Origin: Scytalidium lignicola
Lineage: Eukaryota > Ascomycota > Leotiomycetes
DNA length: 64,000 nucleotides
Assembly: GCA_002812745.2 (NCBI GenBank)
Contig: NCSJ02000042.1
Span: 124,001-188,000, forward strand
Direction of reading: 5' to 3'
In this document: positions 45,915-57,400 of the stretch, piece by piece
Numbering within the stretch: position 1 is the stretch's first letter
Layout of the letters: the number at the start of each line of letters is the position of its first letter
Position numbers and translations under genes: made by a program
Notes under the pieces: generated by a model
Database searches by the model: none
Told to the model about the DNA's origin: nothing
Seen by the model: only the letters and a program-made list of their open reading frames with translations

Positions 45915-47565
45915 ATGACCGCGCTCACCCAGAATCCAGAGTACTGGCGACGATTTGAAGAGAAGGCGGCTCCTTATCGCCTCCCCGAGGTCTCGACTCC
46001 GCGCCAGGGGCAAGCCACGGAGTTGGATCACGATGCTCCTTATCACGCCTTTCAATGGCGTCGAGGCAAGCAACCACCTCGCAGCCTGATGTGCTTGATC
46101 CCAAAAATAACTCAAGAACCCCTGTGCCAGGCCAGAACCCCGGACTCTCCAGTCAATATTCGCTCCGTGAGCTACTGCTGGAATTGACGGACCACGGAGA
46201 GGGGGACCTGATGATCATGTAGGTACACAATAACACACGCCTGGGAAAGGGCTTCCGTCCAATTCATCCACCTCATCGATCATAATGCATTGCGCTCTCC
46301 TCCTAATTGTCGTCGATGCATTGTAGTTTCGCGCCGCAAGACACCCCTCGTCGATCTCCCGAGCTGCGGCAGCTGTCTGAGCAGTTCGACATCCCCAGCG
46401 AGTTTGTATCAGAGATCTTGCAATCGGTGACGCACTCCTTTGGGACCCGACGCCAGCCAGATGGATCCTGCAGTGCGTGAACCCCTTTCCATTCCCCCTT
46501 TTCCATCCCCCTTTGGCTCACGACCCAACCGCCTCGTGGATCCATTTCCTCGGGGCCTTGCCGACTCCAGAATACGACAACACCCAGTGGTTCCGGTCCG
46601 GCCTGGTGTTGAAATGCTCCCCGGCCACCACCGACAGCCGGCACCAGGTGACGCTCCTTTGCTTCCAGCCACTGCCGGCCTTCTGGCCCGCGGTCAATCA
46701 TCTGTACCGATCAGGAGAGTGGGAGCAGGTCCTCCGCGAGCCGTACCTCCTGGTTCACATGGCCTTCGAGGCCTGGTACCAGCTTGTCGACGAGAGCGCC
46801 TGGGAGGTCCTAGACCAGGCGCGCGAGACCGAAAAGGCAAATTTGATTTTGGGAACGCCTAGATTCTTTCTTCTTTGGCTGACATCGTCTCACAGATCGC
46901 CTTTCGACATGCTACCGCTCTGGGGAAAACGGCATCACCAGATCTTCCTACCATTGACTACACACACATCCATGCCGTCGCCAAAGATGCAATTCATCTT
47001 GTTGAGGGACTGGATGGAGTCCTTCGCTCACTCGAATGCGTCCTCCGCGCACACGCCGAGATGGAGCAGCACGACGGGGTGCTCTGGCAGGCGACGCAGA
47101 ATGCCTTGCTCCATCGCCGCGAAATGTTCCATTCCACCAGACTGCGACTCGCGAGCATCGACCAGCGGCTCAAGAACATCATCAATCTCGTTCGTCATTC
47201 ACTCTTCCCTTGAGTCTGGTGCCGAGTTATCTCTAACCTACCGTCCATAGGCATTCAATCTGCGAAGCATTCAAGATAGCCAGGTGATACGGGAGGACAG
47301 CTACGTCATGAAGACTTTGGCGGTGCTGGCCATGATGTTCTTGCCAACCTCGACGATTGCTTCCATTTTCAGCACGCAGTTCATCACGGTGAACCCTGGG
47401 GCTCCTGATGGCTCGGCGCAGTCTGCCATGTCGGTGAGCTCCCAGTTCTGGATTTTCTGGAGCATCACAATCCCCGTGACGTTGGTGCTCTTGCTCGGCT
47501 GGGGTCTGTGGACCCGACGATTCCATCCGCAGGCGCGACGGGCCAAGGGCACATGCATCGTTTGA
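45915..47565 (+). CDS. CorA-like membrane protein, model partly uncertain
   Basis: The start ATG at 45915 opens MTALTQNPEYWRRFEEKAAP. The frame must gain one base near 46043-46050 (a TTT run) to enter the next coding stretch (QYSLRELLLELTDHGEGD). Introns are read at 46219-46326, about 46477-46536 (donor GTGAAC, but no AG acceptor before WIHFLGALPTPEY, so doubtful), 46837-46895 (GC-AG) and 47190-47250. The C-terminal region is the clearest: a long helical stretch (LDGVLRSLECVLRAHAEMEQ ... RLKNIINL|AFNLRSIQDSQ) leads into two membrane spans, MKTLAVLAMMFLPTSTIASI and FWIFWSITIPVTLVLLLGW. This is the CorA fold tail seen in fungal CorA-like proteins that lack the classical GMN loop, so magnesium transport is not assured. 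The gene lies in a GC-rich block, head-to-head with the HET-like gene. Confidence 0.65.
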
Positions 47566-47738
47566 ATGTAAAATAGGAGAAAGAAAAGCAAACGGACTGT
47601 GAATTGTTTTTTTTTTTCGGGAATAGATGGCGAGTAAGACAACCAATAACAAAATATAAAATCTCAATACTTTTTGGCGTTAATTGATTTGTGTGAAATC
47701 AAATTTCAATCTCTATCGGAACGGCAAGAACAACGTAA

Positions 47739-48990
47739 CGAGCCTACCGAACAAAGTCTGTGTGATTCAGGCTACATAGCAATTAAAAACATCAATTCAA
47801 AGTATAACCAACGAATTTAATTAGGAGTTGACCACCTATGGCGTTCCATAAGTACCTGAACTAAATGTTCCTGCTTTAAAACTAATTGATTAATCCAATC
47901 CTGTAGTATTCTATCCCATTCTTCCAAAACCATAACTTCCATTTCAGCTATTATAGTCGGTTGTTTTCATCGTCTGTGCAATGCCTGTTTAATTCTCCTT
48001 TAACACTTCTCAATTGGATTTATATCAGGACTTGTAGAAGGGTGTGGCATTAATATAATCCCATATAATGTACGCCAAATTGCACAGCAATTATTTGTAG
48101 ACTTATGGCCATAAGCAGGATTACCATCCTCTATAAATAATGGCTCAGCTGAAGGGTGCAAAAGGTGGGTTATAATTGCAAAAGCTTCAAGAATCAGCTG
48201 AAAGTGTTCTTTCAGGATTTGAGCCAAATAATCTTTCTGTGTAAGAGCTCTTGTTTTGCCAGTACTATGAATAAATATCAAAGGACTTTTATAGCCATAT
48301 CCAATTGCACCCCATGTACTAACTGGTGTTGTATGTCCTCTGTAAAACTGGTGTTGAATACAGGAAGGATGGAACCTTTCACCTGCTTTGCGAGTAACTT
48401 TTTCCATGACAGTTCTTCCTCCTATCAAAAAGGTAACTTCATCAGACCAAAGCACTTTTAACCATTCTATCATTCAGAATATATGTGCAATAGCCTAAAG
48501 AGATCGAGCTAAAACTTGTGCTGTAGTAAGGAAAGGTTTCTGGCATGCTACACATCTGAAATAACCTTGCTGTTTAAGCTTTTTTTCCAATGTTTTAACT
48601 GAACATGTAAGCTCTAATTCGTCACGCAAGAGAGCATAATCAAGTTTGCGATGTTCCCATGATTCAGAAAGATATTCAATAATCTCATCCATTTGTTTGT
48701 TTGTCAAAGAGGAAGGTCTACTAGTTCGAGTGATTCGAGTACGTTCTGGAGCGGTGTAGCTTAGAATTCTTCTAATTGTCGAATTACCAAGGTTATATCG
48801 CCTTTCTAATATTGAAATTGGTATCTTTGCAAAGTTATACAATTGACGTATTGCTTCTTTATGTTTTGTAGGCACTTCATCTCCTGATTTGTGCTCAAAA
48901 TCGAGTGGAGGAGTAGTAATTGGCATAATTAAGAAAAATGGTGTAATCGCTTAGTAGCCTGAATCACACAGACTTTGTTCGGTAGGCTCG
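47739..48990 (-). mobile_element. Tc1-like DNA transposon with perfect 37-base inverted ends
   Basis: The element is 1252 bases. Its ends (47739-47775 and 48954-48990) are identical inverted repeats starting CGAGCCTACCGAACAAAGTC. TAA flanks both ends (47736-47738 and 48991-48993). If the element used TA, as Tc1 elements do, one end would carry an extra base. The interior holds a minus-strand Tc1-like transposase with stops. It landed about 170 bases past the stop of the CorA-like gene. Confidence 0.9.
47817..48926 (-). pseudogene. Tc1-like DDE transposase with several in-frame stops
   Basis: One frame of 370 codons runs from MPITTPPLDFEHK to RWSTPN, with stops at 48497-48495 (TAG), shortly after that (TGA), at 48002-48000 (TAA) and once more downstream. 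It has a helix-turn-helix (SILERRYNLGNSTIRRIL) and the catalytic acids: Asp in WSDEVTF, Asp in FIEDGNPAYG, and Glu in SPDINPIEK, with about 38 residues between the last two. The stops fit Gln/Arg-to-stop changes by C-to-T, as under RIP. The stretch AIGYGYKSPLIF also matches the transposase at 7297-8355 (AIGYNYKSELYF), so both belong to the same broad subgroup. Confidence 0.85.
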
Positions 48991-49105
48991 TAACGACCAT
49001 CCACAAATCAATCTTTATACAACAAAACAAGCCTACGGATCTAAAAGTATATTCTTTACACTTGTGGAGTTTGACCCTACCCTAATTTTAGTAGGGTTTA
49101 CTTAA

Positions 49106-49491
49106 ATCGACTCCAAATCGCCGGTATCAGCTGTTGCACAGACCACCTCCTTATCTAATAGCCTGAAGCTCCCTGTAATTCTAGTGAGTTTTGGCTTAAA
49201 ATAGCCTGTAATTATAGTGCCTTTTAGGCTTCAAACAGCCTATAACCCTGTGTACTTGAGTATATGTTTCCTTTTAATTTAATTGACTTAAAATCAAGTA
49301 TTAGTTAAAGAAAACAATTATGTTTTAATTATGTTTTAATAATTACGAATTTATATTATTAATTAATAAATATTCAAAGACTTATAAAGATTTGAATGCT
49401 ATTATATAAATATTAGCTTATAGCCTGATAATTCAGCTAAATCCTGTGTTGTTGCCTCAAAAGTAGCTGATACCGGCGATTTGGAGTCGAT
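49106..49491. mobile_element. Small non-autonomous element (MITE-like)
   Basis: A 386-base AT-rich segment is bounded by perfect inverted ends of at least 27 bases (ATCGACTCCAAATCGCCGGT and on) with TTAA on both sides (49102-49105 and 49492-49495). If ACTTAA/TTAAGT is counted as part of the repeat, the ends are 33 bases and the duplicated target would be TT only. There is no coding capacity. Inside are several AGCCTGTAAT/AGCCTATAAC variants. This is the form of a miniature inverted-repeat element. TTAA would point to a piggyBac-type parent, TA to a Tc1/mariner parent. Confidence 0.75.
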
Positions 49492-49905
49492 TTAAGTTTC
49501 CCCTTTTAGTAAAAGCGAGAAAATAAAAGCTTCTTTCCTACGACGGCAAAACTATAGAGTATGCGAGCTACGTAAGAAGATATCTGTGATCTGAATCTAG
49601 GAAACGATCTTCGAAAAAGGTTTCATTGCCTCAAATACGGAGTAATTTTGATAAGACGTGCATGCAAATGCAAAGCAAGCTCAATTTCTATATCATTGTT
49701 ATACCATGCCGGTATTATGCACAGACACCAACAATTCAAGACCTGCTCGGGTACGTCAACATATAAATTTCCCAACCAACAGCAGCAACATGCCATCTCC
49801 ACCAACTCATTCTTCTACTCAGAGCTTCAAATCATCGATATCACAGCTTCATTATTTCCTGCCAGATCAACCACTCCACAAGACACACATGAGACGTCTC
49901 CTACA

Positions 49906-51297
49906 ATGCAATCATCCTCCAGTCTGATTGAGCCTCGTCCGGAAGGCGAGAAATGCGGGATTTCCGACCTGCCAAATGAAGTGTTGTGCGAAATATTCTT
50001 CTACATTTGCAGCACCTACAACTGCGCTTTCTCTCGATGTTCAGACCATCTTTCTATCACACTCGTATGCAGAAGATGGAGGGAGAATTCCGAGAGGTCC
50101 TTGTTCCGTGCTATTAAATTCTCCATTTATGGGCCACGCGAGGTCGAACAATCCCGAAGGTTGTTGTCCATTATAGAAAGCCGTCCCAATATAGCAACTT
50201 ATCTCCAGGATATCCAGATATTTCCGGAATATCTTCAAGAAGATATGATACCTAATTTGGTACCAGTTCTGCAACGTTGTGTGCAGTTGCGGTGTGTTGG
50301 CCTGAGCCTTAAACTCAGCGATGCCGCAGCGGCACTTATCCAAGCTACCAAAAGTCTACCTCTATTAGAGCGTTTGATCTTGAGCATAAGTAATCCTGGC
50401 AACCCAACTCTTCCTGTGGTACTGGAGCTTATGACCTCATTGCCATCTCTAAGGCGACTAAAGTTATTAAATTGTGATGCATGCGAGCCTTATGACCGCC
50501 AAGAGTTACTCAGCAGACGCGCCAGACCGAGTACCATCAGTCAGAAAAGGCTTGAGAGTTTGTTACCTCCAAGTCGATATCGGACTGGTAATCTAAGTTC
50601 TCTGGAAATTAAGAGAATAGAAATACCGCCGTATGTTATGGAACATCTTTTGCGCTGGCCCACGGCTCTCGTTAAAATCTCACTTCGGGGTTTCCACGGA
50701 ACTGTAGGGTATACAAATGATGAACTACGCCGACTTCTCAGCATGCACCAAGATTCATTGAGGTGTATCCAATTACAAATCAATCGGACGTTGGATTTCA
50801 CTAGTTTCCCTAACCTGGAGGAACTGAGAATATCATGGTATATCATGCGTCGTGAAGCGCCGTCCAATACCATTGAAAACCTCCCCCTGGCTAATCTCCG
50901 GTTCTTGAGGCTCGATGTCTTGGAGCATGATCTTGCATTTACTAAGGATGATGTTAAGTGGATGGACCAATTTGCATCCGCATTAGGTACTCGATATCCT
51001 CACAGTACGCTAAAGAGAGTTGGTATCAGGTTTCTGTTCAAATTTATTATGAGTAGAGACTGTCTGCCCTATGATAGACAACTGGACGTGTGGCCTTGTG
51101 AATATGCTGAGGAGGCGTCACAATGTATGAATCGCCACGGAATCAAGTTGGAATACGAACCGTTCTGGACAAGAGATGAATGGGATGAGTTCATAGGAAA
51201 TAAATGGTGTGAATGTGAACCGGGCCCCTGCGAATTAGGATGGGCCACATGGGAAGGAAGTAAAGGGCTAAGTGATGTTAGAGGAGAAATAAGTTAG
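49906..51297 (+). CDS. F-box protein with leucine-rich-like C-terminus
   Basis: A single open frame extends back to 49648. I start at the ATG at 49906 (MQSSSSLIEPRPEGEK), because the 86 codons before it are low-complexity and the F-box follows closely. The result is 463 residues. The F-box reads ISDLPNEVLCEIFFYICSTY...ITLVCRRWRENSERSLFRAI at about residues 19-72. After it come irregular leucine-rich units (LPLLERLILSISN, LPSLRRLKLLN, LSSLEIKRIEI, FPNLEELRISWY and LRFLRLDVLE). Such proteins are usually substrate-recognition parts of SCF ubiquitin ligases. The C-terminus ends in an acidic Cys/Trp-rich segment (KWCECEPGPCELGW) of unknown role. No intron is needed. No target is known. Confidence 0.8.
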   Translation: MQSSSSLIEPRPEGEKCGISDLPNEVLCEIFFYICSTYNCAFSRCSDHLSITLVCRRWRENSERSLFRAIKFSIYGPREVEQSRRLLSIIESRPNIATYLQDIQIFPEYLQEDMIPNLVPVLQRCVQLRCVGLSLKLSDAAAALIQATKSLPLLERLILSISNPGNPTLPVVLELMTSLPSLRRLKLLNCDACEPYDRQELLSRRARPSTISQKRLESLLPPSRYRTGNLSSLEIKRIEIPPYVMEHLLRWPTALVKISLRGFHGTVGYTNDELRRLLSMHQDSLRCIQLQINRTLDFTSFPNLEELRISWYIMRREAPSNTIENLPLANLRFLRLDVLEHDLAFTKDDVKWMDQFASALGTRYPHSTLKRVGIRFLFKFIMSRDCLPYDRQLDVWPCEYAEEASQCMNRHGIKLEYEPFWTRDEWDEFIGNKWCECEPGPCELGWATWEGSKGLSDVRGEIS

Positions 51298-53923
51298 TTC
51301 TAGGATGTTTATTTCTTAGATCTGTAATCAGGGGAGTAGAATTAATATCTAATTATAAATTGAATGGCGAGAAATGATCAAAGGTCAGTAGTTCATACTT
51401 GCTTCGTATATTTATCCGTTCGCTGTTGACAATTGTATCGCTTATGCAAAATCAAGTATTCTTGTTCAACTACAGCCGATTATCACATGCCAATCCTGAC
51501 ATGAACAAATCTGTTTCTGTTCAGAAAGGTGAGCAGAGCTGTTTTACCGGTAGTTTTTGATGAGCAAGGGTAAGCCAAAAGATGAGCGTAGTAGATAGAG
51601 TATCGTGGAAGGCGACTTGTTTTCGGCTTTTCGGCTATAATTCTTCTCTTAGGCAAAACATTATTCATGCAAGATTAGGCAATATTGACATAGCACTACA
51701 ACTATATTAAGGATTATAATAAATAATGTGCTTAATGAGCATGCTGAAATTCATACAAATGTAAAATTGCATTAAGAGAAGATATATGCTAAGGTTTTCT
51801 ATTTCAAAGAAAGGAAGATTTCATGCACATAAGGTAAGTTAAAATAAGGCACAATTAGTAGAACAGTTCAATGTGTAGTGAAGGGTTTGAACTTATGTAT
51901 GTGCATTACTCATTTTAATGCTTATGTTTCATCAGGGATATTAGGGAGAAGAATGGAATATGTAAGTTTAATGCTTGAGAAGTATCCAAATAAAGATTAG
52001 TAATATATTATAGGATTGTGTTATTGGAGTGTACGGTTATATCAAGAAATATACATATATAGGGGTATAAGCACTTATGCAATCGTAGTTATCCTTTTGT
52101 GTTTGACAGGTCGAAGCGTACAACAGCAAGATTGTGTGAACTACAAATCTAGTTCGAAGGGACTGAAGTCTACCAAGGCTCGTGGCTAGATCTAAAGTCT
52201 CAACAAAGAATCGATAAAATGAGGAGAAAGGCTTAATAATTTAGATTTAAGTTATCTATTTTATAGCCATCTAGAATATCAAAAAAANCTGCAATGATAC
52301 TTGGGGCTCAAGTCCTTACCACAATGTTAGACCCTATTGGATCCGTTTTTGCTGAAACTTTAAGCAAAGGCATATATTATCAGACATTCTTAAGAACGGC
52401 ATTTCCCTGATTATTAGTTGAAAAATGTGAACCAGGGGAAAAGGGATAAAAAANTTTGTATGCTTAAAAAAANCTATAAACCAAGAATTCAGAAATAATC
52501 TTGTTTGGCATAAAATTTCAAGAAATAATAGTAATAAACGAGCATAAAAGCATATAAAGATAAGACCCTTAAGTCAGTAGTTGCTTCGTGATTATAAAGT
52601 CATAAGTTTATCCTTGAGAATAATAGAGATTCGAGTCATAGCACTACAAATCTAATATTATCAAAACCTAGAAAAGACTCCATAAGCTAAAATTCCTTTT
52701 CAATACTATTCAATCTCCCAATTTTACTGCAACCGAAAGAGCTTTACAAGCTCTTAAATGAGCTGTAAAGAAAAGCCAATGCTGCTGCGACAAGATTGCT
52801 AAGGAATCGGCTGAAGAAAAGTGGAAAGGCTTTTTGTAAGAAAACAATTAATAATTAGGTGGATCAAATGCTTCAAATCTTCTAGGTTGATTGAATTATT
52901 TCAGAAGTGGACTTAACAGGGATTAAAACCATCGCTCAATTCCATCTAGTTGTATGAAAATTAGTAGTAGTTTACATAGAATACTCATGTTTGTCAATGG
53001 AGTGCTTAATAGCCTACTATAGCCGGTTCGCTCTTTTAATGTCATAAGTATGCTGAGAGCGGGTTTCCAAGGGTTTAAAGTATCATTTATTATCTGATCA
53101 GCAACACATACAATCTATGCATTTATGATAGCGATCTTTTGATTTCAATGGCTTGTAGCCGGTAGTCACTGGAACTATTCTTTCTTATGGCAATTAATTC
53201 AACTTTATGCAATCTTACATGTAGTTAATGCTACAAATTCCACCTTATTGGCTAGGACGCATGAACCCCACAATCCCCAGCTCCCCTTTCTTACAAGAGA
53301 CTTAATAATCCGCACCATTAAATTCCATTATCTCCCCGACCTACTATAACTCCCCGGTAAGAGGCACATACCTCTCCCACTTATACCCATTGCCGTTCAC
53401 GCAGTATACACTCATAAAGTGGGGTGATGTGCTGACAAGTGAGATATTCAGGACATACCAGTTACGTTATATTGCTCGTATATATTAGTTATTATCAAAG
53501 GGCCCTTACAAAAATGATGATAGCTAGCACATCCTTATCATTTCGTTACCCGCCAACCTATATAGATAAACCTAATTCTAACCCCGCCTATAGTAATGGC
53601 GAGTCTATGCTTAATTAGTATTGTAATTTGAGAAACTAGATGATTTATCACCTTGCTACAGTACTTGTATTGATGGCTAGTACCTTGTGCCTGCAGATCC
53701 TTTATCGCATCCGACACCCGAAGGTTAGTAAAATGTGAATCTGTATATGGAGCTCATCGAGTTTACATACTCGTCTTATCATAAAGTGCAACGTCGCTTC
53801 CACTAGATCGGCATGATCTGCAACGGGCAACTCGATTGCGTTATTTCTGAGAGATAACATAGGAAGTCCACCGACTAAAAGAAACTGATATCATGGGCTA
53901 CTTCTTGTTGTAGGAAATTGTAA
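51298..53923. other. AT-rich block followed by intergenic sequence
   Basis: From about 51680 to 53300 the sequence is AT-rich without credible frames and has N's after A runs (52288, 52454 and 52472 regions), like the other RIP-type blocks. The remaining part before 53920 is ordinary intergenic sequence with nothing recognised. Confidence 0.55.
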
Positions 53924-53924
53924 A

Positions 53925-53932
53925 TATATAAA
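53925..53932 (+). promoter_or_regulatory. TATA box of the isochorismatase-like gene
   Basis: TATATAAA about 100 bases before the ATG at 54026. Confidence 0.45.
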
Positions 53933-54025
53933 GGGCATGCTCTGTGCCCTGTTTCTAGAAAGTTGACAGGGTCAATTATACTCGACAAGGAAAATAGCAA
54001 AAGAAGACAGATAAAAAAGAGCACA

Positions 54026-55389
54026 ATGAAGCTTTTAAAATCAACCTTTCTTCTTCCCCTGCTTGTTGCGACTTCTCATGGACAAGTTTACCAAATGCTT
54101 GGTGGATTAGATCCAAATACGAGCATTATCGGGAACTATTACAATTAGTGCGTATACATTGTCTCTAACAAGTCAATGAATACAAGAAATTGTTAACAAG
54201 TGACAAAGCTGGATCAAAGACGGCGACCTGTGGGATTTGACGCGCTCAGATCGTAAAGCCGTCACGACTCCCTACAAGATTCCTTGTCATGGAAGCCGGA
54301 AGGAAATCCTCATTGAGCCCTCCCGATCGGCGTTGGTGATTGTTGATATGCAGAGTAAGCTTAGAACTCCAAATTTCCTTATTACGGAATCAGTTTTAGC
54401 AATGTAGCGCATATTGAATGTGTAGCTAATCAATCCGTATTAGACTTCTTCTTGCATCCAGGTCTCTCGCCGAAAGCCACCAAAGGACGAGGCGTGGTCA
54501 ATGCTACCGTGAACATGATACATGGATTCCGCAAAGCAGGGATGAAAATTCTATGGACAAATGTGTGTGGGCACATCTTTCTGCTTTTGTACTCTCTGCT
54601 ATAGACAAGCGCTAATAAGTTCTGTGATGGTGTACAGTGGGGAATCGATGAATGGGATACTCTTACCCTGCCACCGTCTTTCCTGGATGGATTCTCGGAT
54701 AACCATTCCTCAACAAGTATACTATATATATGCCTTTACTTAGAGAGAGTTACAAAGCTGATTTTGTGTTAATAGCGACCTTCTGTACAGATATGGGAAT
54801 CGTCCCTAATACTACTATCGCTGCAGGCCTAAAACTCTGCCGTGGTTCATGGAATGCACAGCCTTATGGTCCGCTATTTCCTTTACAGGTAGAAGGTGTA
54901 GCAGCCGGGACGGATTACTACTTCAACAAAAGTATACCATCCTTTGTCTTTTATGACTAAGAGCTATAGCTTACAGTGTTTATATAGACCGCCTAAGCGG
55001 CCTCTGGGGCCCACAGACCCCATTGGGACTATTTTTGATGGAGAACGAGATTACGACATTGTTCTTCGGTGGTGTCAATGCAGACCAGTGCGTGGTATGT
55101 TTTCCGATTTCTCATAAGGTTAATAAAGCTTAGCTACGGTCTAACTAGAATGTGTACAGTGGTCTACCTTTATCGATGCGTATTTTAAGGGATATGATGT
55201 TGTCTATGTGGAAGATATTTCCGCAACCACTAGCCCTTACTATGCAACACAAATGGTTGTATATAATGCGGATGGTAAGTTCTTTTCAGTTTCCTAATTT
55301 CACTCTATTGACTAATATCAACAGGTGATGGATTCCTCGCCAATTCTACTGAAATTCTGCCGGCGTTGGGGGAGCAATGCAAGAAATAG
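54026..55389 (+). CDS. Secreted isochorismatase-like cysteine hydrolase
   Basis: Eight exons: 54026-54147, 54209-54354, 54444-54562, 54638-54716, 54791-54931, 54988-55094, 55160-55274 and 55325-55389. They sum to 894 bases and 297 residues. MKLLKSTFLLPLLVATSHGQ is a signal peptide. The catalytic triad of the isochorismatase/cysteine-hydrolase superfamily is complete: Asp87 in ALVIVDMQ, Lys202 in YYFNKNRLSGLWG (across an intron), and Cys237 in FFGGVNADQCV. Supporting blocks are NFFLHPGLSP, GVVNATVNMIHGFRKAGMKI and YVEDISATTSPYYA. Members cleave isochorismate, nicotinamide or other amides, and the substrate cannot be told. Secretion makes an extracellular substrate likely; secreted fungal relatives have been discussed as salicylate-pathway effectors (family knowledge). 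It is convergent with the CFEM receptor gene. Confidence 0.88.
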
Positions 55390-55692
55390 ATCTAAAATCT
55401 GTCCCCGAAGTAGCCATGTAAGAATGCTAGGTAATAGGCAGTAGATATCGCTTTCCAATATATCTACAATATTATAATATTTCCTCCGATAATTAGCTCT
55501 TCGTTTACAAATGACCCATATTCCACCCTCGAGTATTCCCAGATAAGCGGGATTATTGCAATGCCTGTAGGGATTGTAAGAGAAGAGTCTGGCAGATTTA
55601 CACTAAGCAGCGTAAGTACTAAGACACGATAATGGACTAACTTAGTATTTCAGCATTACATAATAGGTATTAATTTCATAAATTTCCCAGTT
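55390..55692. other. Short intergenic region between convergent genes
   Basis: Nothing recognised; AT-rich 3' flanks of both genes. Confidence 0.5.
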
Positions 55693-57400
55693 TCATTCCC
55701 GGCCCATCTCTACGCTATTTACAGTCCACATCTTTTGCACTCGAATTCCCGTGTTTTGCCTCTCTCCTCGTTCCTCACCGTCCTCACTATGAAGTTCAAT
55801 GGCGTCACTCTCAGTCCTTATTTTGCTAGTTAACTTTGAACTGATTTTCTGAGACCACCGTGGAGTAGGAGCATGGTTGCCATTACTAGCTTTGCTAGGT
55901 TGGAACATTGATGGTAGTATTCTAACAAGCAACGGACGAAGACACATGATGCTTGCACAAATGATTGCCATGAAAGACTCGAGCACACTCCATATTATCA
56001 CGTCCACATTGTCATCTAGTTAATATATTAGTAAACTGAAGTTGATATGAGAATAAATAAAACATGCATACATGTTTGGTCCAACGAAGTTCCATAAGAT
56101 ATTATGTACTTAAGTCTGATCATGCTAGTGATGCAGGCACTTTAGAATCGGTGTTAGCACAAGTTTCGGTGCTAACCGTAATGAAGGCGTACTTACAAAG
56201 ATCCAAGAACAAAAATCAACATCAAAGCAACTTTCTTCCTCAAATCTAGGTTCAAGTCTTTCAGTTCGTATATTGGCATTAAGATGATGACGATATCTTC
56301 AAATATAGCGAAACCAGCGACTGCATAGACGAATGCCTGGGAATTGATACATCTCCCCGGTATCGTAACGTCCCAAACTGAGTTAACAGGTATACATTGA
56401 AATGAAACAGCAAGTGTAAATGCGATAGTATGGCAAGTCATCCATACAATAGTAAACTTTGTGAAAGTGCGGAAGCTCTTGTGTGTGAAGATACGTAGAT
56501 AGAGGAATAAAATAGAGAATTTTGCCAAAGCTTGAACAATCGCATAGAGTATCTGGGAAATGTAATAAAGCTATTTAAGTCAGTGAGACACTTTAGCAAC
56601 TATTCTGGTATTGCTCTCGCACCTTTCTGAGTCCTGAAAGATTTTCAGCTGGAACATCCCAGAAGTGCTTTCCGAAGCCGCGAGTAGCGTCTATTAGAAG
56701 TTAAATTCAAGATATTCCAAAGTAGCATATCAAGCATCATACTATAAATTGGTATAACGGTCATTGGAATCATTATCAGCTGCATCAACATTTAATTAAT
56801 TTGTGATAAAGCTAATTTTTGACGGAACACTCACAGCAGCTAAAGCAATTGCCCAATCATCCCACCACAATTTAGACACGACCAGGCGCCTGGCCAAAAA
56901 CCTCAACACAACCGCTGGAAAAGTAATCGCCGCAATGATTATAACATCCCGTATTAGTTCAGCGCTCCTTGATTGTATTGGAAAGCCCACACAAACTTCC
57001 TTTTGGAGTATGCTCGTAGAAACTGAAACATAACTCATGTTAGAAAATCAAGAGAGGCAAAGTGAAGAGGATAGTGAAAATGCTAAGAACCATACCGGCT
57101 TGTTCCGTCGTATTGCACGATGATAGTGCGCACACCGCAAGCTCTCGTTGTATGGTTTGATTTGTACAAAGACAATTTGCGAGGACAGGGAGATTATCAA
57201 AAGTACACTTCACTGGATCCAGCAACTTAAGCCCGCAGTTAAGCTGCACAAATATCAGGTTATTGAAAGCTAAAAAAAGGTATTACTGCCTGACTCACTG
57301 TGCATGATGGAATCTGTGCAAGAATCTGCGAAAGGTTGGCCTGTGCGACTGCAACGCGGAGTAAAACCGCAGTAAATCCAAGCGTAATCAGAACGCGCAT
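55693..57400 (-). CDS. CFEM-domain PTH11-type seven-span receptor-like protein
   Basis: Eight exons: 57400-57299, 57243-57096, 57022-56835, 56779-56743, 56690-56623, 56570-56197, 56139-56072 and 56015-55693. They sum to 1308 bases and 435 residues. A signal peptide (MRVLITLGFTAVLLRVAVA) precedes a CFEM domain with eight cysteines: PSC, LNC, VKC, ANCLC, AVC, SSC and EVC. A PTH11/rhodopsin-like membrane region follows, with seven predicted spans starting VIIIAAITFPAVVLRFLA, the conserved KLWWDDWAI loop, LAKFSILFLYLRIF and PVNSVWD. A cytoplasmic tail of about 70 residues is charged and Ser-rich. This is the architecture of Pth11-type surface receptors used in sensing host surfaces or other cues. 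The ligand is unknown. The gene appears intact. Confidence 0.88.

Noticed and set aside
49648..49905. N-terminal extension of the F-box frame
   Set aside because: The sequence is low-complexity and precedes a well-placed ATG just before the F-box, so it was treated as leader.
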